A stretch of DNA of 43,169 bases from Heterotrichella gracilis (taxonomy: Eukaryota > Sar > Xanthophyceae > Tribonematales > Xanthonemataceae), in the NCBI GenBank assembly GCA_032358255.1, contig JAULBX010026830.1, forward strand, positions 1-43,169, in the 5' to 3' direction. Positions 33,208 through 43,169 of the stretch are shown here, in pieces; the stretch's first letter is position 1, and each line of letters starts with the position of its first letter. The notes under the pieces are model-generated. The model ran no database searches. It was not told the origin of the DNA and saw only the letters and a list, made by a program, of their open reading frames with translations. The translations under genes were made by a program, and so were the position numbers.

Positions 33208-35425
33208 ATGGCTTCCCCCAGACCCACCGTCCTGTGCATGGTGCTGCTGGCACTGCTGGCGTCAGCACACTGCCGAGAGCTGCAGCAGGACTGGCAGGGC
33301 CCCACAATGGCGCCCGCACCATCACAGGCACCGGCCTTTTTAGATAGAGGATGTAGCTGTCATGTTTATTCTTGGACTTGAAGTTGGGCAGCTACCCTGT
33401 CGAGGCATGCTTTCTTGCCCTGTGACACACTGCCACGACTGCCTGGTGCACCTGCGGTTCTCAAATAGCGTAGCAGCACATGGGACTATGCCTGTTTGCC
33501 TTCAAAAAAGCATGCTTTTTTGCAGTTAGAGATTTGCTTGAAGAAGCACAGCTCTTGAAATGACGGTGGTTGTGCTCATAGCCCAGGCCACATTCACAAA
33601 AGGAAGTAAAACAAATTTATATTTAAAGAATGTGCATGAAGTGGTCATTCTTTTTCTTCTACCTTTTTTTGAGTCTGCACAGCAGTAGTATGTAGCCATA
33701 CCTGTTGGTTGACTTCCCGACTGACCCCTAGTGCATTCCTCCCCAGGCCATCACCAACCCCCAAGCCTCCTTTATTGCCGATGCAGTGGCTGGCGGGGCC
33801 AGATGGCAGCCAACGCAGTCAATCAAGTGCTGGCACAGGGAGGGGCCGGTGGAAAAGACGCCCTGACAGCCGCCTTTAGGCTGTCCTTCAAACGTGAGTG
33901 GGAATTCCCTTTGCACAAAGCCCAAATGTATCCCCAATCCCTGCCTGTTGTCATGTGAACGTTGGGCACTGTTTGCATTGGCTTAGCCTCAAGCAGTAAT
34001 TTGCAGCGTTGCCCCTTGACAAGGGTATACTATAGCGCAAGCAGCGCCCCTATCTGTGTGGATTGGGTTGTGATGTTTGGCAGCAAACGTTTTTTCCAAT
34101 TTATTATTATTGTCTATGCTTACATGCTATGTGCCATGGCGCGCAACGCGGATGTGAGCTACCCCTTTGCTCTTTGTATAAAATTACTTTTTGGAAATTT
34201 GCATCATGTGGAGTCCAGGCACTATTTGCAAACCCTTCCAAACCCTAACAGCACCTTCTGAAGACAAGTGATCACCCACGTTTAGAGGGCTTTGCCCGAG
34301 CCGTAGCCTCTGCCCAGGTTGCTGAGTCCTCTGGTGACACAGCCCTCGCCGCATCTGAAGAGGCCCTGACCCAGGATTTGACCCCGGGGGCTCTGTTTGA
34401 CATGCAAGCCGCCATCAATGGCTATACCGCAGCCATCTTGCAGGTACCCTGAACCCTAAACCCTAAACCTGCAACCAGGTATGCCGCAGCCATCTTGCAG
34501 GTGCTTGCAAAATGAAGGATAACTGCTCACCCTTTCTATGCGTATTGGTTGAGGATGAGAGGTGGCAACGAGGAGGACATCCCTCTGCTGTCAACTACGT
34601 CCCCTGTAATGCACATAACTATGCCTGGGAATTATGAACAGTGCTATTGATAACACTAGTGGCTGGATTTACCTCAGTCTGCTCAGCATCTGGCGATGGC
34701 TGTAAACCCGCGGGAAGGAGTCCTGGGGATGGTTTTGGCATTGCTGTCCTTATGAATCCAATCCTACTTCTTCCCATCTGCAGGCTAGCTCTTTGGCCAA
34801 GGCTGTAAGCGTCCTGTTAAAGGACGTTGCACAGAAATTGGACTGTTGGCTCTGTCACTCAGCTTGTTCAACGTGAGTAGGCTGGTGGGATGCTGTGCGA
34901 ATGCGCGCGGTTGAGGGTGTTGATGTGGGTGCAATAGGAATGGATGCCATCACCACTGGTGTGGGTGCGGGGTTGTGATCAAAGCGCCAATACAGTGTGG
35001 CGCTGCCGCTACAGTTGGTGCACAATGCAACTGCCCAGTGATACTTTTTGTTTTTGCTTCAATGCTTACAGTACTGCATAACATTATGCAAAAATGTTGC
35101 TCTGGTGGCACGCCCAGACTACAGATGCATTATGTATTGTAAGCCGTTTTTTCTGCACTGAATTTTATTTAATTGTAATTCAATCGAAAATTACAATTTG
35201 TAATTAGCACTGTCTACACTACCCTTGGGCCAACGATTATTGAGCCGTTGCACTCACTATAATTTACACTGGTGTGTTTTGTTTGCAGAGGCGCAGACAG
35301 TTGCCACTGCCAATTCCCCGGGCAACCCATCAGCAGCAGGCGCCATTGCATCAGCCAGCCAAGGTGCCCTTCAGAGCTGCTCCAAAAGCACGTCAGGAGC
35401 CAGCTCTAGCGGCACTGGCCGCTAG
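33208..35425 (+). pseudogene. Diverged silk-like gene D1, probably inactive
   Basis: Exon 1 starts at ATG 33208 with a signal peptide (core CMVLLALLASA) and RELQQ, then jumps to sequence like the middle of A1 exon 6, as in D2. The position matching the A1 exon 6 donor reads CAG|GC instead of CAG|GT. Later parts: exon 7-like 33747-33893 (147 nt, one base short for the frame, in the GGCGGGGCC region), exon 8a 34286-34443 (QGFARAVASAQVAESSGDTAL), exon 8b 34784-34872 (phase 2 instead of 1 at its donor) and last exon 35289-35425, ending SSGTGR with TAG. A TGTAA lies 47 bp after the stop (35472-35476). Two phase errors and a missing GT donor argue for a pseudogene; sequence errors or unusual splicing remain possible. 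The more acidic exon 8a differs from A1. Confidence 0.6.
34476..34499 (+). pseudogene. Exon fossil: duplicated 3' end of D1 exon 8a
   Basis: TATGCCGCAGCCATCTTGCAG with a following GTG repeats the end of exon 8a (34443) about 57 bp downstream. A CCCTAAACCCTAAA block separates the two copies. It could be an alternative donor. Confidence 0.55.
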
Positions 35426-36030
35426 GGTTGCTTCAGTGCTCGGCACTTCAGTAACTGTGCACAGTATGCTTTGTAATACTGGAGCCAAGCATTGCCCATC
35501 CCCTTCGTTACAATAATATGCACAGAGTAGCAGTTGAAAGAGAACCATGAGTCAAGCCTTATGCATTATCGTGCTGGCCAAATGCGCACGCTTAGAGGGA
35601 ATCGTTCTGATCCTTGCAACTTCTGGTATAACCCGGTTTGTGTGCCAGTGGGCAGTCAGCGCTTGTGAGCCGGCATGTTTTGTCGACTGCACACTATTGA
35701 CAGCTTTACAAATTGATCTGAAAACTGGGGCATACTGCTTATCAGGTGCACCAACCCATATGGCATTTGAAATATCTCTATTTAGGGTGTTTAGGTTATC
35801 GTATTAGGCAGCTGCCAGAGATTTAGCCAGCTTGCATGGATCCATCGAATACTTTAGGAGGCTTGCATATCATCTTGCTTATCATGTGCATGGGCAAGAG
35901 CTTCACACTATGTGCTCGGCAGCTTTGTTATGAAACTCCGGCTGGCAGCACCCTTCCTTCTGCCTTCCAATCCTCAAGAAACGTACAAGTTGGCCCTGCA
36001 CTGCGCGCCCACACTCCGACACCTCTTAAA
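35426..36030. other. 3' flank of D1
   Basis: No gene was recognised. About 35450-35720 are clearly similar to 40015-40340, including GGCCAAATGCGCACGCTT and GCTTGTGA.C.GGCATG.TGT. This shows that the D2 and D3 genes were copied together with the downstream flank of a preceding gene. Confidence 0.45.
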
Positions 36031-36237
36031 GCACCAGGAAAGGTACATAAACAGCGAAACGCTCTTGACAAGCATCACGGAGTGAAAGTAGAGCCAGTTG
36101 CTTTGTTCCAGTCCAGCCTTGATTGCCGATTGGCTAGCCTGTGATTGTGCCACTGCCTATCCAAGCACACTCCTACCGTTCCTTTCGAGACCTGTAAAGA
36201 CACCCACTTCCTGGGGCATAGCTTCACAGCTCCCATC
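36031..36237 (+). promoter_or_regulatory. Conserved promoter region of D2
   Basis: It aligns closely with 40685-40885 before D3. The block GGTACATAAACAGCG (36042-36056) lies 194 bp before the ATG, against 188 bp in D3, and has a TATA-like CATAAA core. GAGTGAAAGTAGAGC, GTCCAGCCTT and GACACCCACTT are also shared. Confidence 0.5.
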
Positions 36238-39013
36238 ATGGCTTTCTCCAGACCCACCGCCCTTTGCATGGTCACCATGATGGTGCTGCTGGCGCTGCTG
36301 ACGTCAGCACACTGCCGAAAGCTGCAGCAGGGGGAGCAGAGCACCGCAATGGCGCCCGTCACAGGCACGGGCCGAAATTACCCATTGCAATGATGACATG
36401 ACCGTGAATGGACAGTAACTTGGTAACTGTCACCAAAACAAAGGTGTTTTTGGTGACCAACCGAGTCACCAGCTGAGCTACCAAAAGGTCTGGGTACCAA
36501 GGGTGCCAAGTAAATGAGGGTGGTAACCTGGTAACTTGGTAAACTATGCATGCAATGGTAACTGTTACCAGTCTCAACGGGTTACCACAGTTACCAGGTT
36601 ACCAAGTCTGACGAATACCACCTCTGATTACCTGGTTACCTAGTACCCAAACCTAGTCACCATTAGGGTTTAGGGTTTTGAGTTTGTGGGCTGCAATTGT
36701 GCAGCTGTGCGGAGCCCTGCAAGACAGCAGTAGCCACGCGTATGGCAGTGTAAGGCATGAATTGGCTGAAGGAAGCATACATGATGCTGCAGTTTAACTT
36801 TTGAGAGCAAGCAGGCATGACCCATATGGATGTGCTAGCTGTGGCCACATTTGAAAAACGTGTAAGCATTTTTCCATGCCTACCAGGTCTCAATGGGGAT
36901 GCCTCGTACTGTGGAGACACATCACTGTTGAGAGGTCTGGTAGGCATTGCAAATTGCTTTCACTTGCTGCACATGGATTGCCTGCCCTCAACTTGAAGCA
37001 CAAGACCAAGCTGTTTTGCAACACCAAGACAAATTGTAAATATACTTTTATATAAAACCAAGCTCTGACAATAGTGTTCTCCAGGCCACTAATATTCATG
37101 CATTGATTTTTTTGAATAAATTGAGGTATCTGTTGAAATGAAAGCCTGTCTCTTACACCCTTGATTCCCGTGCAACCTCCTCATTGGTTCACACTGACTC
37201 CCCCACCCCTCTTACATTGTCTTCCTCAGGCCACCTCCATCGCCAACGCAATATTGAGTGGGGGCCAGGCGGCAATCGATGCAGTGAACAACGCGCTGAC
37301 GCAGGGGGAAGCCAGCGCCCTGACCAGCGCCTTTGCACAGACCTTTGCACGTGAGTTGGAAACACACTCCTTTTTCATTCTTTCTGATGATGAGCATAAT
37401 GAATGTCACAACAGCCCAACGTCTTCACCATGCATATACTTCTCAAGTTGAACCCTACATTTGCATCAGATCCTTTTTGACGGTTCCCCATACCTTGCTC
37501 TAACAGAAACAGTTTCTTCATATTCAATTTCATACCCTTCCCTGCAGAGGGCCTCACTCAAGCCACCTTATCCGCCAAAGCTGCCGCCCCCTGGCCAGAC
37601 CAGAGCCACCCAATAGGAATGTGACTTCCTATCATTCTTATAGTTTAATTTCTCAACCTCAGATTCAGCCCAACAGCGTTAACCTTGCATCGTACGGTAT
37701 TGACAAACAATCTGGTATTCGACTTGACATTCCCCCCTACTTCCCATGCAGAGGGCTTCACTCAAGCCAACGCATCCGCCGTGGCCGCCGACGAGGCCAA
37801 AGATGCGCAGGCAGCAGCAGCCCAAGCTTACGCACAGGCATTCACCCAGGCCCTGGGGGTGGGCGGGACACTCGACATCAGCGCAGCAACCAACGCCTAT
37901 GCCGCAGCCATCGCTCAGGTACTACTTAATTTGCTTTTTGTTAAAAAAAATAAAACAATTATTAAGAATTAACTTACTTTTGACACAATATACCCCCCAG
38001 CCATCGCTCAGTACATGGGGGAGATACGTAGAAGTACAACGATGTTACATAATTGTATACACAAAATAATATAATATTTGCACTATGTGCTCCGTCATAA
38101 CATAATGTTATATGTGTAATATATAATGTAATATCCAGGGAGCATGCTTTTGGAGTTGACTTAGACTTTGTCGCATGTTGAACATGCTTCTCTTGTTCAA
38201 ATGCGCAGGAATCATTCTCGGTCCCACAGCCAGCACCGGCACCGGCGGTGGCTGGCGCAGCAAGCCGGGCGCTGGCAACGGCTGCCCCCACCATCGGCTG
38301 TACTGTGGTGGAGGATGTTATTTCCCGTGAGTGTACTACACTGTGGAAGGGAATGGGCACCATTACTTAAATGTGTGTCAATGACATAATATGATTTGCA
38401 TGGTGTCCTTGCACTGGGTGCACCAAGTCATCACATGCAAGTAGAATATGTATGTTTTTTGAATTTTTTAGCACAATATGGCGAGATGTGTGCACAGAAG
38501 ATAAACCCTAGATAAAAAAACCCTGAGCCAATGCATGCATCTTGAAAGTACCTGCATTGATCTGATGCTCATGAAATGACCTGCTTCAGACTCGTTTCGT
38601 TTCGTGAGAATCCAATGCATCTTCCTGCCGCTTGGTGGCAACATGATCCGTCACCTCATAGAGTTTATCAGTGTGGTATCGTGGTGACTTACCATGTTGC
38701 CACCTAGCTGCAGTGTGATGCATTGCGTTAAGTTGAACACAGTATAAACGAGTCCAATCTATATCACATGCCATTCTACGGCGCTGATGGTGATTGGGTT
38801 TACTGTTGTGACTCTGGTGTAGGTGCAGAGGCCTTATTGGTCTCCATCGCCACCCAGGGTGCCATGAGACCAGAGGACCGGGATGCGCGGCGCGCGTCAG
38901 CCTCAGACGCCGTTATATCAGCCAGCTACCAGGCCGTCAAGGACTGCCACCAGGATGCACCAGGAGGCAACACCATTGCGCAGGCCAGTGGGGGGGCAGG
39001 CAGTGGCCGCTAG
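36238..39013 (+). CDS. Diverged silk-like gene D2 (3' exons intact, 5' connection uncertain)
   Basis: Exon 1 (ATG 36238) encodes a signal peptide (core VLLALLTSA), RKLQQ and GEQSTAMAP, the last part resembling A1 exon 6. Without splicing it stops at 36393. The only GT near is CCC|GTCACA at 36358, phase 0, a weak donor. Exons 37230-37350, 37752-37918, 38209-38326 and 38829-39013 then join in frame: ATSIANAILSGGQAA, QGFTQANASA..DEAKDAQAAA, a Pro/Ala stretch with IGCTVVEDVIS, and QALLVSIATQG..VKDCHQD..GSGR with TAG. Using the weak donor gives a full-length secreted protein with the usual Cys pair. It represents signal peptide plus one module, about half of A1. The second-last part is split by an intron not present in A1 exon 8. 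The 3' half is open and phased; the 5' join needs transcript evidence. Confidence 0.6.
36409..36662. repeat. GGTAAC/GTTACC palindromic repeat in D2 intron 1
   Basis: The left half is rich in GGTAAC and GGTGAC-like words, the right half in GTTACC. TGGTAACCTGGTAAC (36521-36535) and GTTACCAGGTTACCA (36590-36604) are a perfect 15-bp inverted pair within a larger imperfect palindrome. A telomere-like TAGGGTTTAGGG follows at 36664. No coding content. Confidence 0.75.
37548..37623 (+). pseudogene. Exon fossil: truncated copy of D2 exon 8
   Basis: After CCTGCAG it reads QGLTQATLSAKAA and then reaches a TGA. It lies 204 bp before the working exon at 37752. This repeats the arrangement seen before exon 8 in A1 and A2, in a more distant gene. 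Confidence 0.65.
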
Positions 39014-39056
39014 AACTAATGTTGCTAGACACCTGTGGATAGCCCACTACTTGGCT

Positions 39057-39119
39057 GGAGGCAACACCATTGCGCAGGCCAATGCAGGGCTCAATGTGCA
39101 GGCAAGCAGTGGCCGCTAG
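39057..39119 (+). repeat. Duplicated C-terminal codons after the D2 stop
   Basis: GGAGGCAACACCATTGCGCA and the following sequence to AGTGGCCGCTAG repeat the last 20 codons of D2 (38962-39013) with an insertion. The unit also includes the flank CTAATNATGTTGCT..ACCTGTGGAT, which then occurs a third time in shorter form near 39156. It is non-coding unless the first stop is bypassed. Confidence 0.65.
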
Positions 39120-39513
39120 AGCTAATCATGTTGCTGAACACCTGTGGATTGGCCGTTAGATCCCACGTTGCTGAACTCCTGTGGATTGGCCACTAACTGG
39201 CTTGGCAAACAAGTGTTTTGTTGTCAGCAGTAAAATTTGGTCCCGTCGTGTTGCTATGAACGACAGTTGAATAGAGTGTGCAAGGTTTGAGGGGTAGGCT
39301 ACATTGCTGCCTCAAGGACATGTAGTGTTGTCTTTTAATAAAACAGCTCCAAGCGGGGTAACCTCGCACTTGGGTACCTATAAATTACCCCTCAGGGATT
39401 TGAAATATATGAGAAATTCCAGGCGGAGCACTGGCATTTGCCATTTCATTGTGGTAGTTAAGCCCTGGGGTGAGCCATGAGAGAGTCAGCATGAATTAAT
39501 TTTGTCCAGGTGC
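39120..39513. other. 3' flank of D2
   Basis: No gene was recognised. Tandem remnants of TGTTGCTGAACACCTGTGGA occur to about 39190. AATAAAACAG near 39339 is a possible AATAAA-type poly(A) motif. Confidence 0.35.
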
Positions 39514-40012
39514 AGTGACGCAGGGAGGCACCGGTGGAAAGACGCCCTAACAGCCGCTTTTAGACTGTCCTTCATGCGTGAGTGGAAAAATCCAATTGCC
39601 TGTGCAATCAGCCCACATGAATCCTCAATCCCTCTAAAATGCTTTTTACTTTGGGCCGCTGTTCACGTTGGCTTAGCTTCAAGCACTAGATATGCAGCAG
39701 CGTTGCAATTTGGCAAGGGTAGCTCAACAAGCATCCATATCTGTGTGGGCTGGATTGTGATGTTTAGCAGCATCGTTAATTCACACCATCGTGTATGGCG
39801 TGTGCCATGCGGATGGGAGCTACTCTGTTGCCCCTTGTATAGTTTCTTTTTTTTAAATGCCATCCAGACAGTACTTGGAATGCTTACTGCACCCCTTGAT
39901 GAAATGTGACCACAAGCAGAGGGCTTTGCCCGAGCCTCTGCCCAGGTTGCCGAGTCCTCTGGTGACACAGCCCTCGCCGCATATGAAGAGGCCCTGACCC
40001 AGGATTTGACCC
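39514..40012 (+). pseudogene. Truncated silk-like gene fragment between D2 and D3
   Basis: 39514-39578 matches the 3' half of D1 exon 7 (CAGGGAGG..CCGGTGGAAA..GACGCCCT..ACAGCCGC), followed by GTGAGTGG. 39920-40012 matches the first 90 bp of D1 exon 8a (QGFARASAQVAESSGDTALA), then jumps directly to D1 3'-UTR-like sequence. All other exons are deleted. Intron sequence between the two parts also matches D1. It is closer to D1 than to D2, indicating unequal exchange. Confidence 0.75.
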
Positions 40013-40684
40013 CCGTGACTGTGCACAGTATGGATTTGGAGTCAAGCGCTTGCGCACTGTCTGTCCCCTTTTTCTCGATGATGTGCGCACATCTTTATAA
40101 TTTTTTATTTGAAAATATTTTACGAATAAATAAACATATTTATTAAAATATGTGCGCACAGCAACTGTTGAAACAGGACCATGTGCCAAGCCTCATGCTC
40201 CAGCACGCTCAGCCTGGCCAAATGCGCACGCTTGGACGGGGATCTTCCTGATCCCGGTTTTGCAAAGGATTCTGTCAAGGGCAGCCAGCGCTTGTGAACT
40301 GGCATGCTGTGTAGACTGCACAATATTGACAGGTTTCATACTTGACCTGGAGTCACTGGGGCATCTGCTTATCATCAAGTTCATGTTATTTTGAAAAACC
40401 TTGATTGGGGTTTAGCATAAGGCTTTAGGTTACTGGACGGCAATTGCCAGACTGGTATAGCTTGCCATGGGTGGATCCATCGATACATCAAAGTATTGAC
40501 AGGTGGTTTTCACGTGCACATCATGAGGCATGTGCATGGGCCCATGGGTCTTGAAACTTCACGTGCACGGCGGCCTTCTGATGAAACTGCCAGCTGGCTG
40601 CACGCTTCCCTTCTGCCCTTCCAATCCCTTGAGAAACGTGCAAGTTGGCCCTGCACGCGCGGCCAACACTCCGCACCTCTCAAA
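40013..40684. other. Spacer upstream of D3, copied from the D1-D2 spacer
   Basis: Aligned with 35450-36030, except for an AT-rich insertion near 40093-40150 (TTTATAATTTTTTATTTG..AATAAATAAAC). No gene was recognised. Confidence 0.45.
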
Positions 40685-40885
40685 GCACCATGAAAGGTAC
40701 ATAAACAGCGCAGCGCGTCGCTAAAATGGCATCTAGGAGTGAAAGTAGAGCTGTTTGCTTTGTTCAAGTCCAGCCTTTATTGCTGTTTGGCTAGCCTGTG
40801 CCTGTGACACTGACCATTGAAGCACAGTCCTCCCGTTCCTTAGACACCCACTTTCTGGGCCCGAACCAGCTTCACAGCTCCCAAC
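40685..40885 (+). promoter_or_regulatory. Conserved promoter region of D3
   Basis: This is the counterpart of 36031-36237. GGTACATAAACAGCG lies at 40696-40710 and GAGTGAAAGTAGAGC near 40737. Its conservation and the open reading frame that follows suggest D3 is expressed. Confidence 0.5.
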
Positions 40886-43169
40886 ATGGCTTTCTCAAGA
40901 CCCACCGCCCTCTGCACGGTGCTGCTGGCGCTGCTGGCGTCTGCACACTGCCGAAAGCTGCAGCAGGGGGCCAGTGCAACCAGCAGTGCGACAGCCATCT
41001 CGGATGCTGCAGCGAGTGGCAACGGCCAGGCAACAGCCGAAGCCACCAGCCAAGCCATCGCCAACGGTGCTGACGCCACTGCTGTGTCCTCTGCGTTCGC
41101 CCAGTCCATTGCAGGTACAGTTAGAGTTCACCTCTGTGACAACAATATTGGCAGTGAAAGTAATCCAACAACGGCTTGGCTATCGCTCTGTGTGCCACAC
41201 ATAAAGTGCACTAAGTCTTGGACCTTGCAAGCCTCAGTTGACAGCACGCACTGCAAATGAGTCCCCCCCGCAAACTTATACTTTGTTGTTGAGTATCACT
41301 TCCTTGAGTGCCTGTCAACAAGTACTGTACTGTGCCTGGGCTTGAAGCTTAGCGGTCTGTGGTATCCTCCATCAGGGTCATGAAGTACAGCACCTGCCAG
41401 TGGTTACACGGTGGATTCCTGCACTGTACTGCATGTGACAGTTGCCGTGTGTGGGGGCGTTTTGTTTGTTTCTTTTTTCTTTTTGAAGCATGGCATGCAC
41501 CCAGTGCATCGACCCTGACTTGCATGGGAAGTGATTGCAAGTGTGGTGCAAATCTGGTGCCAAATCTGGGCCAGCACATGAGCCCAATTGCAACTTCCCT
41601 ATCATGCCAAGGACCCTGCCCTGTGCACCACCTCCCCAATGCAGAGCCCTAAATTCCTACACCCTACACCCTACACCCTCAGGAAGGGTGCCGCATGATG
41701 CCACGGCACATGTCAAACCACCACCTAGATTAGATGAAATGTGCTTTGTACTCGAATTACCACCAGGCACCCGGGATCCCCCCTAACCGCCCTATACCTC
41801 TCCTTCTTTCCTCGCAGGGGGCTTTGCCTCGGCCAGAGCAGCCGCCAATGCCGCAGCGAGCGCAGGACCCACCGCCACACAGGCTTTTGCACAGGCCTTT
41901 TCACAAGCCCTAGCCAGCGGCAATGTGGACGCATCTGCCCAGGTGATATTGTAGCGCAGTGTGCTTCTGCTAAGCCCTAACCCTAAACCTAGACCGTAAC
42001 CCTTATCTGCGCTGGGCAGCAGCGCTTCACCGCTATATGGCGTTGTTCTTTTCTTACAATTACAATGGCCAGAACCTAATGGTGTATTGGGCGCCTAACT
42101 TTGCTGTTACCCCCCCACCCGCGCTTGCCGCAAGGGCGGCCCACAGCTGCTGCTCTGACACTGCTTGACCTCGCTATGCTTAAGCCATGCCTTGTCATCC
42201 ATGCTGTTTGGTGCCGAGCCTGGCGGAACACACATGCACCTATTGGTGCTCACATGAACCTCTCCTGCTCACCCTGCAGGCCTTTGACCGCCAGTTTGTG
42301 ATTGAACCCGCCCCTCCCCCTGCATAACCAGACTTAGTGCGGCATGCCGCCACTGCGCAGCTTTGGCTACCCCTGTGGGGACTGGCCCTCGCACCAGTCA
42401 CTGCCCAGGGCGGTTTAGGGTCAGGGGCTGAGGCAACCCTTTAAGAAATTAAATCATAATTTTATTGACCTAATCTGCTCCCCCCGCAGGCCCTCGCCGC
42501 AGCCATTGCCCAGAGCGGTTTAGGGTCAGGGGCTGAGCAACCTTTTAAGAATTTAAATCATATTTTTATTGACCCCATCTGCTCCTCCCACAGGCCCTCG
42601 CCGCAGCCATTGCCCAGGGAGGAGGCGTTGCCCAGGCAGTCACTCAGGCCCTGGCCAGCTTTGCCAGCGGGCCCCCGCAGTGCAAGACGGTGCAGGATGT
42701 TGTGGCAGGTAGGTGTTGACAGGGCACAATCCCAGACCCTAAACCCTAGTTCCTAAACCTAGACGGTGCAGGTGCGCACCCTATCCCATACCTGACAGCA
42801 TCTTGTGGAGCGTTTGGATGAGTTTCTAATGCTAGGAATGCCGCACCACTGCCATAAGCTGTTTCCCGGAACGAGGCGAAGTATACTGTAAATTGTCAAA
42901 CAACCAAGTCGCCATTGGTCTGTAAAAAGCCCATGGATCGCAGCAACACTGAAAAGCTGCCAGCTGGAATTCATTGCTTGCCTCAGGCATCCCCCCTGCC
43001 CAAACCTGGCAGTTTTGTACATTGTGTGAGCACTTTATTCGACTATGTCATCACCCCTTGAGAATATTAATTAACAAATTATGTGTCATTTGTAGGGTTG
43101 CGCATACCATATATACGCCCCATACCGTATATACCGTATATACGGTATACATACGGTATATGAGAAAAA
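40886..43169 (+). CDS. Silk-like secreted protein D3, 5' part (continues beyond the window)
   Basis: Exons seen: 40886-41114, 41818-41942 and 42594-42708, with matching phases (1, 0, 1). Exon 1 encodes a signal peptide (core CTVLLALLASAHC), RKLQQ and directly AAASGNGQATAEATSQAIAN and AVSSAFAQSIAG, so it fuses counterparts of A1 exons 1 and 3 without an intron. Exon 2 (GGFASARAAANAAASAGPTA..FAQAFSQALASGNVDASAQ) equals A1 exon 4, with the same 125-nt length. Exon 3 (ALAAAIAQGGGVAQAVTQAL..GPPQCKTVQDVVAG) equals A1 exon 5, also 115 nt. It is open throughout. The exon 6 counterpart and all later exons lie beyond 43169. Function is as for A1: a secreted, probably structural protein. Confidence 0.8.
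42383..42593 (+). pseudogene. Two exon fossils of D3 exon 3 (about 103-bp tandem units)
   Basis: GCCCTCGC..CAG.CA.TGCCCAG, the start of the exon at 42594, is preceded by two partial copies, near 42387 and at 42491. Each is followed by GGTTTAGGGTCAGGGGCTGA and an AT-rich polypyrimidine tract with a CCC.CAG acceptor. The copy at 42491 has a good acceptor but no donor. The unit is acceptor region plus first 30 bp of the exon. Confidence 0.7.
42737..42765. repeat. Telomere-like block in D3 intron 3
   Basis: CCCTAAACCCTAG and CCTAAACCTAGA follow the exon 3 donor and GTGTTGACAGGGCACA, as in A1 and A2 at the equivalent intron. It is ancestral to the family. Confidence 0.55.
43104..43162. repeat. 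Palindromic ATACCGTATATACGG repeats at the window end
   Basis: Several copies of ATACCGTATAT and its complement ATATACGGTAT alternate and form overlapping palindromes. It may be the end of a further repeat or element that continues outside the window. Confidence 0.5.

Overview
This is nuclear DNA of a eukaryote, most likely a green alga (Chlorophyta, probably Chlorophyceae). Short GC-rich exons are split by many GT-AG introns, TGTAA poly(A)-type motifs occur after some stops, and scattered TTTAGGG-like blocks match the plant/algal telomere repeat. The class and species are inferences. All genes recognised are on the + strand.

Two gene families alternate. Family A encodes a secreted protein very rich in Ala, Gln, Ser and Gly, resembling spider silk in composition but not recognisable as a named family. 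Family B encodes a class 3 lipase (GHSLGG nucleophile elbow) joined to a long helical, armadillo-like C-terminal region. Layout: A1 1295-5555 (9 exons, 444 aa, apparently intact); B1 6960-14559 (9 exons, 1080 aa, apparently intact); A2 16341-19785 (damaged copy of A1); B2 21835-31053 (damaged copy of B1); A3 31816-31976 (orphan last exon). A1+B1 and A2+B2 form a head-to-tail duplication with a period of about 15 kb (A ATGs 15,046 bp apart, B ATGs 14,875 bp apart). Three more diverged silk-like loci follow: D1 33208-35425 (probably dead), D2 36238-39013 (3' half intact, 5' connection unclear) and D3 40886 to beyond the window edge (open so far). A truncated fragment lies between D2 and D3 (39514-40012).

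The A1 protein consists of two homologous modules (exons 3-6 and exons 7-9). Every phase-0 intron in it falls between Gln and Ala codons (CAG|GCC). The family carries many tandem exon duplications, often about 195-205 bp apart. One became a real exon (exon 2); others remain as truncated exon fossils with good 3' splice sites and no donor. B2 shows loss of the lipase active-site frame, an acceptor AG to AC change, an exon 7 frameshift, a broken last exon and a 76-residue Ala-rich expansion.

Mobile or repetitive DNA includes a 657-bp element with 12-bp terminal inverted repeats and a 7-bp target duplication in B1 intron 8 (an inverted relative sits in B2 intron 4), a dispersed repeat of about 350 bp seen twice, minisatellites, a GGTAAC palindrome and telomere-like blocks in introns. 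No tRNA, rRNA or CRISPR array was seen. Gene models rest on reading frames, splice signals and comparison between the copies, with no transcript evidence.
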